From JAAOIF01 sp965206195 (GTDB lineage: Bacteria; Pseudomonadota; Gammaproteobacteria; PS1; Pseudothioglobaceae), in the NCBI GenBank assembly GCA_965206195.1, contig CBDBIZ010000011.1, positions 558,001 to 622,000 of the forward strand: a stretch of DNA of 64,000 bases, given 5' to 3'. The notes beneath the pieces were generated by a model. It was not told the DNA's origin and made no database searches. It saw only the letters and a program-made list of their open reading frames with translations. The position numbers and the translations under genes were made by a program. Shown piece by piece: positions 27,860 through 36,441 of this stretch (the first letter of the stretch is position 1; each line of letters opens with the position of its first letter).

Positions 27860-28933
27860 TTAGAAACGAATATAAGCACTAGAATTTAGCTGATGACGCG
27901 TACCTTTCCAATCAGAAACATGGAATTTAGTAAACGGCAGTCCTGTTTTTTCAAAAAATGCTGGCCAACCAATACGTTCAACCCATTCACCGACTCTTTC
28001 CCAATCACGGGCATCAACTTTATATACTGCTAAAATTTTCTTAACAACAGCGCCAACTTCTGGCCATCTTGGTGGATTGTTAGGCAAACCCGCAGCGACA
28101 AGTTTCTGGAATGAAGGCTTGCTACGTGCATTGGAGTGTTTACCACCAATCCAAACAGCTAACTTAGAGTGCTCAGGGTCGTTAATTTGCATCGGCGGAC
28201 AAGGCGGAAAACACGCGCCACAACAGATGCACTTCTTCTCGTCGACTTCAAGTGTGGGCTTGCCATTGACCATCGCTGGGCGAATCGCCGCAACAGGACA
28301 ACGCGCTACAACTGTAGGGCGTTCACATACGTTAGCCACTAAATCATGATTAATCTTAGGCGGCTTGGTGTGTTGGATGTTAATCGCAATATCCCCATGT
28401 CCACCGCAATTAATTTGGCAACAAGACGTAGTCATATGCACACGATTAGGCATTTCTTCTTTTCTAAACTCACTGTGCAACTCATCCATCAATGCTTTAA
28501 CCACACCTGATGCGTCAGTGCCCGGAATATCACAATGCAACCAGCCCTGAGTATGTGAAATCATTGATACCGTAGGACCTGTGCCGCCAACTGGGAAACC
28601 TGCAGATTCTAGGGCTTCAATCAGTGGTGCAACCTTAGATTCGCTATCCACCATAAACTCAATGTTTGAGCGAATAGTAAAACGCATATAACCATCACCA
28701 AACTCATCGGAAATGTCGCATAGTTTTTTAATGGTATAAACGTCCATTTGTCTTTGCGTACCCGCACGAACTGTCCAAACAACTTCGTTATGCTTTGAGG
28801 TATGCCTTAATACACCTGGACGTGGACGATCATGATAAGCCCACTGACCATAATTACGACGCATGGTTGGGTGCATGTATTGAATAGGGTCTGGACAACC
28901 AGACTCAATCGGCATTCTTGGTGCTTCAGCCAT
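27860..28933 (-). CDS. dsrB: Dissimilatory sulfite reductase beta subunit (reverse type)
   Basis: The beta subunit of sirohaem sulfite reductase, acting here on DsrC-bound or stored sulfur to give sulfite. Cysteine clusters TTSCCQINCGGHGD and CPVAAIRP, and a ferredoxin motif CICCGACFPPCPPM, are in the expected order. The 357-residue length is normal. It is 72 bp downstream of dsrA. Confidence 0.96.
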   Translation of the reverse strand: MAEAPRMPIESGCPDPIQYMHPTMRRNYGQWAYHDRPRPGVLRHTSKHNEVVWTVRAGTQRQMDVYTIKKLCDISDEFGDGYMRFTIRSNIEFMVDSESKVAPLIEALESAGFPVGGTGPTVSMISHTQGWLHCDIPGTDASGVVKALMDELHSEFRKEEMPNRVHMTTSCCQINCGGHGDIAINIQHTKPPKINHDLVANVCERPTVVARCPVAAIRPAMVNGKPTLEVDEKKCICCGACFPPCPPMQINDPEHSKLAVWIGGKHSNARSKPSFQKLVAAGLPNNPPRWPEVGAVVKKILAVYKVDARDWERVGEWVERIGWPAFFEKTGLPFTKFHVSDWKGTRHQLNSSAYIRF

Positions 28934-29005
28934 AAGTTTTCTCCTAAATAAATTTTGTTAAGTGGTGTTTGCCACTCTCAATAATTGTTGCTTAAATTAA
29001 CGTAT

Positions 29006-30310
29006 CTATGCACTTGCCTCAGCTTTGTTTTCAAACCATTTAGCAGCTTCTTCATCCCACTTGTCCATACGAACGTAAGACATATAACGTGGAGAATCAA
29101 CCATATTTGGATCAACTTCTAAGCCAACACCTTCCATGAAGTTAACAATCCCGATACGCTCAATCATCTCACCTGTACGTTCGTGTTCTAGTGCATTTTC
29201 AGCAAAGAAATCAATACATTCGCCAGCAAATTCTTCGATTTTTTCGTAGTCTTCTTCAGTTTCAAGCTTCATAAATGGAATAACCACAGTACCAAACAAA
29301 TCACCGATTTTCAAAGTACGTTTACCACCCATACAAATGGTTACACCTTTATCATCACCAGTTGCTAGAATTGCGCCTTCTGATGCATCGCTAACATAAT
29401 TGTGTGTTAAAGGTGAAGTTACGTTTAGACAGTGCATACACTTAACGCAGTTTTTATTATCAATGGTGAGTGAGGTATCCGCTTCAACTTTCATACATTG
29501 TGTAGGACAACGTGATGTAATGTTGTCAACCACATAGTCCATGCCTTTATCGGCTACCATCGCTTTCCATGCGTCTTGGTTGATTTTGATATCGTCTCTC
29601 CAAGTGCCAATAGTTGCCATGTCCGAACGTTCAATTGAATTCATGCAATCATTCGCACAACCTGAAACCTTAAATTTAAATTTATAAGGCAATGCTGGAC
29701 GATGCATATCATCTAAAAATGCGTTGACCAGTGTCCGTAATGCTGCTTGCTCATTAGTGTTTGACATTTCACAACGCGCCGCACCAACACAAGACATGCC
29801 CGTACGTACCGCAGGACCTGCGCCACCCATATCAAAACCAATTTCATTCAGTTCATTAAAAATAGTTTGTGTGGTTTTTTCAGTTGCACCTTGAAACATA
29901 ATATCGCCTGACTGACCATGGAAGGCAATTAAGCCAGAACCACCATTGTCAGTGAATGTGTCACACAGGTTTCTAAGCAGGTCTGATGTGTAATGCATGC
30001 CTGCTGGTGGCTGCACTCTTAAGGTATGAAATTCGCCTGCGTCTTTAAATTTAAATTCGCCATTTTCATCTTTAAGTTCGTTAAAACGTGGGATTACACC
30101 GCCGCCATAACCAATAACACCTACTGTACCGCCTTTCCAATAACCTTTCTTAGTTACATATGAGGTTTCTAAGGTTGCTAAAACATCGCGTACCATACTA
30201 GCACCAGCATGATCATCTTGTGCTAGACGTTTAAGGCCTGTTACGAACGAAGGCCATGGGCCATTTTCCAACTCATCAAGGTTGGGCGTGTTGTATAACT
30301 CTTTTGCCAT
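29006..30310 (-). CDS. dsrA: Dissimilatory sulfite reductase alpha subunit (reverse type)
   Basis: The alpha subunit of 434 residues. Sirohaem/4Fe-4S ligands lie in CVGAARCEMSN near residue 172 and SGCANDCMNS near residue 212. A ferredoxin domain follows with CPTQCMK and CVKCMHCLN. Substrate-binding basic residues surround the cluster. Together with dsrEFH and dsrL this is the oxidative enzyme. A TATAAT-like box and a TTGTACT motif lie 65-82 bp upstream. Confidence 0.97.
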   Translation of the reverse strand: MAKELYNTPNLDELENGPWPSFVTGLKRLAQDDHAGASMVRDVLATLETSYVTKKGYWKGGTVGVIGYGGGVIPRFNELKDENGEFKFKDAGEFHTLRVQPPAGMHYTSDLLRNLCDTFTDNGGSGLIAFHGQSGDIMFQGATEKTTQTIFNELNEIGFDMGGAGPAVRTGMSCVGAARCEMSNTNEQAALRTLVNAFLDDMHRPALPYKFKFKVSGCANDCMNSIERSDMATIGTWRDDIKINQDAWKAMVADKGMDYVVDNITSRCPTQCMKVEADTSLTIDNKNCVKCMHCLNVTSPLTHNYVSDASEGAILATGDDKGVTICMGGKRTLKIGDLFGTVVIPFMKLETEEDYEKIEEFAGECIDFFAENALEHERTGEMIERIGIVNFMEGVGLEVDPNMVDSPRYMSYVRMDKWDEEAAKWFENKAEASA

Positions 30311-30374
30311 TTTATCTCTCCGGTTAATTTTATAAATCTACCCTCTCGAAAAAGAATAGATGTGAACAGGTCGA

Positions 30375-30392
30375 ATTATACTCAAAGTACAA
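30375..30392 (-). promoter_or_regulatory. Putative dsrA promoter: TATAAT box with TTGTACT motif
   Basis: On the minus strand TTGTACTTTGAGTATAAT places a perfect -10-like hexamer about 65 bp before dsrA. TTGTACT, also found before dsrC and dsrM, is only 5 bp upstream of it, where an activator could touch polymerase. No good -35 hexamer is seen at 17 bp. Confidence 0.35.
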
Positions 30393-30432
30393 GAAAATAT
30401 TTGATTTCATTGGTGGTATTTTTGACTATCCC

Positions 30433-30609
30433 TTAAGAGATATAAAGAACGGAAATAAAGTTGTAATCAGTTAGATTTTTTTTAAATAATAAAGCAATAA
30501 TAATAAAGCCAACACCCGTCAAAATAGGTGGTAGAATTACTTTATAGAAGCCTAAAAATATCATCACAAAGGCGACAATCAATAATAGAATAAGTAAGTT
30601 ATTTTTCAT
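30433..30609 (-). CDS. Small membrane protein upstream of dsrA
   Basis: A 58-codon ATG frame 16 bp downstream of the gltD stop and about 120 bp upstream of dsrA. The protein starts MKNNLLILLLIVAFVMIFLG and has a second hydrophobic stretch (ILTGVGFIIIALLF) followed by KK, so it has two likely transmembrane helices. A purine-rich AGGG lies before the start. I do not recognise a family. Position suggests co-transcription with gltD. Confidence 0.55.
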   Translation of the reverse strand: MKNNLLILLLIVAFVMIFLGFYKVILPPILTGVGFIIIALLFKKNLTDYNFISVLYIS

Positions 30610-30624
30610 AACTAATCCCTGACA

Positions 30625-32061
30625 TTACTCTTGTAAATATTGGTTAACCTGCTGCGCAACCGCGCGGCCTTCGTTAATTGCCCACACCACTAATGACTGA
30701 CCACGACGACAATCACCTGCGGTAAAAATACCCACTTGAGAGGTGGCATATTCACCATAAATTGCTTGGTAATTACCACGTTCATCTAGTGCAATAGACG
30801 CATCATCGCTGAGATAATGCTCAGGTGAGACAAATCCCATTGACAATAAAACCAACTGCGCATCCCAAGTTTTTTCACTGCCAGCAATTTCAGTTAACTG
30901 TCCGTTTTTAAAATCGACATTCACCGTATTAATGCCGCTAACTTTATCATGCTCATCTTTAATAAAAGCTTTGGTCATTAAATGGTAACACCTTGGGTCT
31001 TTGCCAAACACTTGTTCGGCTTCTGCATGACCATAATCCACGCGATAAATTAACGGCCAAAGTGGCCAAGGGTTATTATCTGCGCGCTCAACAGGTGGCT
31101 GCCCCATGAGTTCAAAATTGACAATCGATTTTGCCCCTTGACGCAACGCCGTGCCAATACAATCGGTACCAGTATCACCGCCACCAATCACAATCACATC
31201 TTTGCCTTGGGCGGATAACTCAGAATCATCAGCATGACCTGTATCTAATAAACTTTTGGTATTTCTCGTCAAATATTCCATCGCCAAATGCACCCCTTGG
31301 GCATCGCGATTGTCCACCGATAAATCTCGTGCTTGAGTTGCCCCTGTAGTGAATATCAACACGTCAAAGTCTTGTTGTAATTGCGCAGTAGTAATGTCCT
31401 TACCAACATCGGTATTAGTGACAAACTCTATCCCCGAATCTTTGAGTAAATTGACTCGACGATTTACCACGTCTTTACCGAGCTTCATATTCGGGATACC
31501 ATACATTAATAGCCCACCAATACGGTCATCACGCTCAAATACGCTAACGCTATGACCTATTTTATTTAACTCATCTGCTGCTGCTAGACCTGCAGGACCA
31601 GAACCAATAATAGCCACTTTTTTGCCTGTACGATATTCGCTCATATGCGGCTGAATCCAACCTTCATCGAAACCTTTATCAGCAATTGCTTGCTCGATGT
31701 TTTTAATCGTTACCGCTGGATTGTTGAGACCCAAAACGCAAGACCCTTCGCAAGGCGCAGGACAAACTCGACCAGTAAATTCAGGAAAGTTGTTAGTTTT
31801 ATGCAAACGAACCAGTGCCTCTTGCCACTTATTGTTGTAAACCAAATCGTTCCATTCAGGAATCAGGTTATCAACTGGACAGCCGTTTTCTGATTGACAA
31901 AAGGGCACACCGCAATCCATACATCTTGCACCTTGCTCTTGCAAATGCTGGGCATCATGCTCGCCTATAAAGATTTCATCGTAGTCCTTTATACGCAACA
32001 AAGTAGAACGATAATCCTCGATTTTTCTGTCAAATTCTTGAAAACCTGTTACTTTTCCCAT
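30625..32061 (-). CDS. gltD: Glutamate synthase small subunit / GltD-like oxidoreductase
   Basis: 478 residues with GltD architecture: N-terminal cluster cysteines (CMDCGVPFCQSENGCP and RVCPAPCEGSC), FAD loop IGSGPAGLAAADEL near residue 152, second loop VIGGGDTGTDCIG near residue 290, and the C-terminal TAGDCRRGQSLVVWAI. No gltB is in the window. It stands directly upstream of the dsr genes and is related to DsrL, so a role in dsr electron transfer cannot be excluded. Glutamate synthase is the default call. Confidence 0.88.
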   Translation of the reverse strand: MGKVTGFQEFDRKIEDYRSTLLRIKDYDEIFIGEHDAQHLQEQGARCMDCGVPFCQSENGCPVDNLIPEWNDLVYNNKWQEALVRLHKTNNFPEFTGRVCPAPCEGSCVLGLNNPAVTIKNIEQAIADKGFDEGWIQPHMSEYRTGKKVAIIGSGPAGLAAADELNKIGHSVSVFERDDRIGGLLMYGIPNMKLGKDVVNRRVNLLKDSGIEFVTNTDVGKDITTAQLQQDFDVLIFTTGATQARDLSVDNRDAQGVHLAMEYLTRNTKSLLDTGHADDSELSAQGKDVIVIGGGDTGTDCIGTALRQGAKSIVNFELMGQPPVERADNNPWPLWPLIYRVDYGHAEAEQVFGKDPRCYHLMTKAFIKDEHDKVSGINTVNVDFKNGQLTEIAGSEKTWDAQLVLLSMGFVSPEHYLSDDASIALDERGNYQAIYGEYATSQVGIFTAGDCRRGQSLVVWAINEGRAVAQQVNQYLQE

Positions 32062-32111
32062 TACTCTTAATTATCTTTACAAAACGCACGTAATTATGCC
32101 ATATATTGTGC

Positions 32112-32139
32112 TTGTTTATCAAAAAAATAACGGTATAAT
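32112..32139 (+). promoter_or_regulatory. Sigma-70-like promoter of rplS
   Basis: TTGTTT (32112-32117) and TATAAT (32134-32139) are spaced 16 bp. The ATG at 32096 lies upstream of this promoter, which supports the downstream GTG start of rplS. Confidence 0.55.
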
Positions 32140-32173
32140 ATCTCCTCTTTTAAGTTTTAAACAAGGAACAACG

Positions 32174-32524
32174 GTGAATTTAATTGATCAAATTGAGAGC
32201 GAACAACTAAGAGCAGATATCCCTGAATTTTCATCGGGCGATACAGTGGTTGTGCAAGTTAAAGTGCGTGAGGGTGAGCGTGAAAGATTGCAAGCCTTTG
32301 AAGGGGTAGTCATTGCTAAGAAAAATCGCGGCATTGGATCGGCTTTTACGGTTAGAAAAATTTCTCATGGTGAAGGTGTTGAGCGGGTCTTTCAAGTCCA
32401 TTCAAAAATGATTGACTCAGTTAAAGTAAAGCGTCGCGGCAAAGTTCGCCAAGCAAAACTTTATTATCTACGTAAGTTAACAGGTAAAAAAGCCAGAATC
32501 AAAGAAAAATTGGCGAAGCGATAA
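32174..32524 (+). CDS. rplS: 50S ribosomal protein L19
   Basis: A large-subunit protein at the interface with the 30S. NLIDQIESEQLR begins the family sequence and GDTVVVQVKV, FTVRKISHGEGVERVF and KLYYLRKLTGKKARIKEK follow. The GTG at 32174 with an AAGGA-type ribosome site gives the normal 116 residues; the ORF extension to 32096 is not family sequence. It is detached from the usual rpsP-rimM-trmD-rplS operon. Confidence 0.96.
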   Translation: MNLIDQIESEQLRADIPEFSSGDTVVVQVKVREGERERLQAFEGVVIAKKNRGIGSAFTVRKISHGEGVERVFQVHSKMIDSVKVKRRGKVRQAKLYYLRKLTGKKARIKEKLAKR

Positions 32525-32547
32525 AATCAATTGTAGTTATCTCAAAG

Positions 32548-32571
32548 TGCCAGTTTCTACTGGCATTTTTT
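32548..32571 (+). terminator. Terminator after rplS
   Basis: TGCCAG (32548-32553) pairs with CTGGCA (32560-32565) with a 6-nt loop and T run, 24 bp after the stop. Confidence 0.85.
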
Positions 32572-32587
32572 ATGTCATAATTAAATT

Positions 32588-33460
32588 GTGAATAACGCAG
32601 AACTGATTGATAAGTTTTTAGATTATTATTGGCTGTCCTCAGGGGCAAGCCACAACACTTTGTCGGCTTATCGTTCAGATCTCAAACTATTTTCAAAATG
32701 GCTAAACAACACACTAAACGATGCCAGCGACAAAGACATTATAGCTTATTTCAAATATCGAGCATTTGAGCCATCCACACAAGCACGCACATTGACTTGT
32801 TTACGAATCTTTTATCAATATTTAATTACCACAAACACGCTTAATACTAACCCAACTGCCAAACTTCACCATCCTAAGCAAGTGCAAAAATTGCCGATTT
32901 TTCTCAATATTGACGAGGTAGAGCTACTACTTAATGCGCCCAATCAAAAAACCATATTCGGCATGCGTGACCGAGCAATGCTTGAGCTTTTGTACTCGTG
33001 TGGACTACGTGTGTCGGAGTTAATTGGTTTGGCATATCAAAACATTAATTTGATTGATGGCTATATCCGCGTTCATGGCAAAGGTAATAAAGAACGAATT
33101 TTGCCAATGGGTGAAGTGGCGAACGAATATTTAGCAAAATATGAAAAAAACGCACGCCAATCTTTGCTCAAATCTGGGCAAAATAATAGCTACTTTCTGA
33201 GTAATCGTGGCACGGCGATGTCACGACAAAATTTCTTTTATCTCATCAAAGCTTATGCCACTAAAGCTGGCATCGACAAGCCGCTCTCACCACACACACT
33301 GCGTCATGCGTTTGCTACTCATCTGGTCCAACAAGGGGCGGATTTACGCAGTGTGCAACTGATGCTTGGACATAGTGATATTGCCACTACTCAAATTTAT
33401 ACCCATATTCAAAATATCCAGCTCAAATCACAACATGCCAAACACCATCCTCGCGGTTAG
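32588..33460 (+). CDS. xerD: Site-specific tyrosine recombinase XerD
   Basis: Resolves chromosome dimers at dif with XerC. The 290 residues hold an N-terminal SAM-like domain and a catalytic domain with Arg in YSCGLRVSELIGL, Lys in HGKGNKERILP, HTLRHAFATHL, LGHSD and the tyrosine in TTQIYTHI. The C-terminal tail QHAKHHPRG is XerD-like rather than XerC-like. It has a GTG start. It ends in a 4-bp convergent overlap with the XRE gene. Confidence 0.9.
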   Translation: MNNAELIDKFLDYYWLSSGASHNTLSAYRSDLKLFSKWLNNTLNDASDKDIIAYFKYRAFEPSTQARTLTCLRIFYQYLITTNTLNTNPTAKLHHPKQVQKLPIFLNIDEVELLLNAPNQKTIFGMRDRAMLELLYSCGLRVSELIGLAYQNINLIDGYIRVHGKGNKERILPMGEVANEYLAKYEKNARQSLLKSGQNNSYFLSNRGTAMSRQNFFYLIKAYATKAGIDKPLSPHTLRHAFATHLVQQGADLRSVQLMLGHSDIATTQIYTHIQNIQLKSQHAKHHPRG

Positions 33461-33816
33461 ACAAGCTCTTTAGCAATTGATTGCAGCAATTGTTGTTGAT
33501 GTTTAGACAATTGACGATAGTTATTTAATAAATGCTGCTCATCATCCAAATACACCTCATCTACCTGATGGGTTTTAACAGGGATTAAATACTCAACCGA
33601 CACCGAGAGTTTTTTCGCAAGCTCGGGCAGTCTTGTCATTGCTGGCAGGCCCTTGCCATTCAACCATTTATGTACTGCCATGTCGGTCACATTAAAAAAG
33701 ACTGCTAGCTCTTTATAAGTCAAATGTTGCAACTTATTGTCTTTTAAAGCAGTTTTAAGCCTTTGTGAAAAAATATTTTTAGCGTTTTGTTTAGCGTCGT
33801 TTTTAATAGTATTCAT
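33457..33816 (-). CDS. XRE-family transcriptional regulator
   Basis: 119 residues with a lambda-repressor-like helix-turn-helix at about 30-75 (YKELAVFFNVTDMAVHKWLN, then LPELAKKLSVSVEYLIPV). The C-terminal part is Gln-rich and helical (LSKHQQQLLQSIAKEL), perhaps for dimerisation. It has no peptidase domain. It is divergent from the lipoprotein gene across about 100 bp that contain an inverted repeat, so autoregulation and control of the lipoprotein are likely. Confidence 0.8.
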   Translation of the reverse strand: MNTIKNDAKQNAKNIFSQRLKTALKDNKLQHLTYKELAVFFNVTDMAVHKWLNGKGLPAMTRLPELAKKLSVSVEYLIPVKTHQVDEVYLDDEQHLLNNYRQLSKHQQQLLQSIAKELV

Positions 33817-33830
33817 GTCTATAAATTTTA

Positions 33831-33884
33831 AGTATGCAACAAACGTACTTTTAGTATGCGTTAGACAAAAAAACAGTATATAAT
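33831..33884. promoter_or_regulatory. Divergent operator/promoter region between XRE gene and lipoprotein gene
   Basis: AGTATGC occurs at 33831 and 33853. The second copy is the right arm of an imperfect palindrome AACGTACT-TTT-AGTATGCGTT (33842-33862). A TATAAT at 33879-33884 points to the lipoprotein gene. The spacing suits repressor binding next to the -10 box. Confidence 0.45.
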
Positions 33885-33918
33885 CACCGACTGTTTTTAT
33901 ATAAAAGGAGAAAAAACA

Positions 33919-35100
33919 ATGACAAAATATTCAAAAGTAATACTTATGGCAACAGCCAGTTCGGTTTTAATCGGTTGTGGCGGTGGTAGTGGCGGAAGTG
34001 GCGATAACCCAACACTACAGGGCAGATTTCAAGACTCTAATGTCCAAGGGTTAAGCTATAACACAACAACTCAACGAGGTATTACTGGAGCGGGAGGTGA
34101 GTTTCTCTATGAAGCTGGTGAAAGGGTTGCTTTCTCAGTGGGTGAAATTGAGTTAGGATCAGCACCTGGTAGCTCAATACTCTTACCGAGAGATTTGGAT
34201 GGAAATGAGCTTCAAACAACAAAAATAGCACAACTATTACAAAGCCTTGATAACGATTCAAATCTTGATAATGGCATTACGATTTTACCTGCTGTGGCAG
34301 CCGCAATGACAACAGGCACACAAGAGGTAGATGACGTAATTGCCTCACTGGCAAACACCAGTACTGCCACAACTTTTGATGACTTAATTAATAATGTTGT
34401 TACGCCAGCTGATGGGTCTGGGACTTATACTGCAGTCACTGCTAATGATGCAAATGCGCACCTTACAGCCACCACACAATGTGCTTATTCAGGTGCTTAC
34501 TCAAGTGTGCTGAGTATAGAGAGTTCACAAGTCCCCATCCCCCTTGGTATATTGCTAAATAACAACGGACGGGTAACAGCTGTTGACCCAGATGAAGTGT
34601 TTGAGATTGGTGATTTTGTTGGAGATATAGGCACGCTTAGTTTTGCCACTAATCCAGCTGTATTTACAGATTCTAGTAGTGTTACCGATACTATTACTGT
34701 ACAGAGTGTAAATAGACTTTCATTCGAAGACACGGTGTCTATTGATCAAAACACAACCACAGCCACACTTACATTCACTAGGATTGGTGGCAGTATTGAT
34801 GCTAAATACCGTTTTACTGGGACGTATGCTGATAATAATGATGCAGATTTTGGGCTATTTACCTTTGATATTGACAATGACAACCAAGTAACAGGGCTCG
34901 CTTATTCTGTTGAAGCAGACGAGTTCAGCACTATTACTAGTGGTTCTATTACTGGTGGTAACGCACTCTCAGGGAGTTTTTCTACTGGCGCTACTGCTAC
35001 AGCAACCATTGATCTCAGTGGAGGCACTATTAGTGGAGCCTGGTCTAATAGTGAGTTAGGCGGCTCTTTTTCTGGCACTGGTTGTACATTAAACCCATAA
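33919..35100 (+). CDS. Secreted lipoprotein, glycine-linker type
   Basis: 393 residues. The signal peptide carries the lipobox VLIGC, followed by the flexible GGGSGGSGD linker. An N-terminal domain (VQGLSYNTTTQRGITGAGGE, then LPRDLDGNELQTTKIAQLLQ) is of a type common in marine and Legionella lipoproteins. The rest is Thr/Ser/Gly-rich beta sequence ending in SGTGCTLNP. Two distant cysteines in the mature part (TTQCAY and TGCT) may form a disulfide. Function unknown. It is preceded by AAAGGAG and followed by a strong terminator. Confidence 0.75.
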   Translation: MTKYSKVILMATASSVLIGCGGGSGGSGDNPTLQGRFQDSNVQGLSYNTTTQRGITGAGGEFLYEAGERVAFSVGEIELGSAPGSSILLPRDLDGNELQTTKIAQLLQSLDNDSNLDNGITILPAVAAAMTTGTQEVDDVIASLANTSTATTFDDLINNVVTPADGSGTYTAVTANDANAHLTATTQCAYSGAYSSVLSIESSQVPIPLGILLNNNGRVTAVDPDEVFEIGDFVGDIGTLSFATNPAVFTDSSSVTDTITVQSVNRLSFEDTVSIDQNTTTATLTFTRIGGSIDAKYRFTGTYADNNDADFGLFTFDIDNDNQVTGLAYSVEADEFSTITSGSITGGNALSGSFSTGATATATIDLSGGTISGAWSNSELGGSFSGTGCTLNP

Positions 35101-35147
35101 ACTCAGTCTTTTAAACAGGGCCCTACCCATGTTTTAAAAGAAAAACC

Positions 35148-35197
35148 AAAAAACCCGTTTGTCGCCCTCGCTAAGGAAGATGCGAACGGGTTTTTTT
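35148..35197 (+). terminator. Terminator after the lipoprotein gene
   Basis: AAACCCGTT and AACGGGTTT arms (about 35151-35159 and 35185-35193) enclose a 25-nt loop and end in a T7 run. Confidence 0.8.
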
Positions 35198-35422
35198 ATT
35201 GTCACCAGTAAGGTTACCTATTCAATAGCTGAGGCTTTTTTATCGCCTGCTCGCATTAGTAAATCTTGATATTGATTCCAATCACTCGAAAAAATTTCGG
35301 TTACCTACAAAATATACTCGCTAAATATACTCGCTAAATTTCTCACTTTGTGTTTAACAAAAAACCCGAATCCAAAAAAAATTTCACTGGTTTTTAATGT
35401 AGCCGATGTGCGTTTTCATCAA
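35198..35422. other. Intergenic region with a short direct repeat and a possible gene tail
   Basis: The unit ATATACTCGCTAA is repeated head-to-tail at about 35313-35338, and a related unit occurs near 43739. On the minus strand, 28 codons ending about 35222 (EIFSSDWNQYQDLLMRAGDK) look protein-like but follow a stop and have no start. They may be the tail of a lost gene. Confidence 0.35.
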
Positions 35423-36436
35423 TCATAAACGCGCCAGCAACATCGCATCACCGTAAGAAAAAAATCGGTATTGTTTATCAATAGCGTGCTGATAAATATC
35501 CATCATGCGCCCATGTCCGATAAAACTGCTTACCAACATCAAAAGTGAAGATTTTGGCAAATGGAAATTGGTAATCAGCATATCCACCACTTTGAATTTA
35601 TAACCTGGATAGATAAAGATATCAGTTTTTGCTTGTGTAGCTTTGAGCTTACCAGATTCTACAGCCGATTCCAAAGAGCGTACTGCAGTTGTTCCTACGG
35701 CAATAATACGCCCGCCATTGGTCTTGGCTTGTTGAATTTTATCAATGGTATCTTGAGAAATTGCAAAATACTCGCTGTGCATTTTGTGCGCTGTAATATC
35801 TTTAGTTTTTACGGGTTGAAAAGTCCCTGCGCCGACATGTAAGGTCACAAAACAATGTTCAATATCTTGATTTTTAAGCGCCTCTAACAGAGCTTCATCA
35901 AAATGCAACCCTGCAGTTGGTGCTGCCACCGCGCCACTGTGCTGCGCATAAACAGTTTGATAACGGTCTAAATCTTGGATATTGTCTGCTCTTTCAATAT
36001 ACGGTGGCAAAGGAATGTGCCCAATATTATCAAGCAACTCAAGCAGTGAATTGGTGGAAAATTTCAAAGTGTAAAAACCCTCTTGCTTATTTAAAACCTT
36101 AACCACCGCGCCGTTCTCTAATACCATTTTGCTACCAATTAGCGGTGCTCTGCTGGCTCTAACCATCGCTAGGGCTTGATTTTCATTCAGTAGTCGCTCA
36201 ATGAGTATCTCAACTTTACCGCCACTGACTTTATTGCCAAATAATCGTGCTGGAATCACACGCGTGTTATTCATTACCAGTAAATCGCCCGGTTTGATAA
36301 AACTTGCTATTTGATGAAATTTTGCATCTATAATTGGCGATTGTGCAATTAAGAGCCTTGAATCTGTTCGGTATTTTGGTGGATTTTGAGCAATTAATGA
36401 ATGTGGCAATTCAAAATCAAAATCACTCAATAGCAT
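35423..36436 (-). CDS. queA: S-adenosylmethionine:tRNA ribosyltransferase-isomerase
   Basis: Forms epoxyqueuosine in tRNA. LPHSLIAQNPPKYRTDSRLL at the start, GDLLVMNNTRVIPARLFG, and AAPTAGLHFDEALLEAL with HVGAGTFQPV are QueA signatures. At 337 residues it is full length. It begins 5 bp after rnfG, so it is probably in the rnf transcript. Confidence 0.96.
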   Translation of the reverse strand: MLLSDFDFELPHSLIAQNPPKYRTDSRLLIAQSPIIDAKFHQIASFIKPGDLLVMNNTRVIPARLFGNKVSGGKVEILIERLLNENQALAMVRASRAPLIGSKMVLENGAVVKVLNKQEGFYTLKFSTNSLLELLDNIGHIPLPPYIERADNIQDLDRYQTVYAQHSGAVAAPTAGLHFDEALLEALKNQDIEHCFVTLHVGAGTFQPVKTKDITAHKMHSEYFAISQDTIDKIQQAKTNGGRIIAVGTTAVRSLESAVESGKLKATQAKTDIFIYPGYKFKVVDMLITNFHLPKSSLLMLVSSFIGHGRMMDIYQHAIDKQYRFFSYGDAMLLARL

Positions 36437-36441
36437 TATTT

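Noticed and set aside
32096..32173. ATG start of rplS at 32096
   Set aside because: It lies upstream of a good TTGTTT/TATAAT promoter, and L19 proteins begin at NLIDQIE, matching the GTG at 32174.
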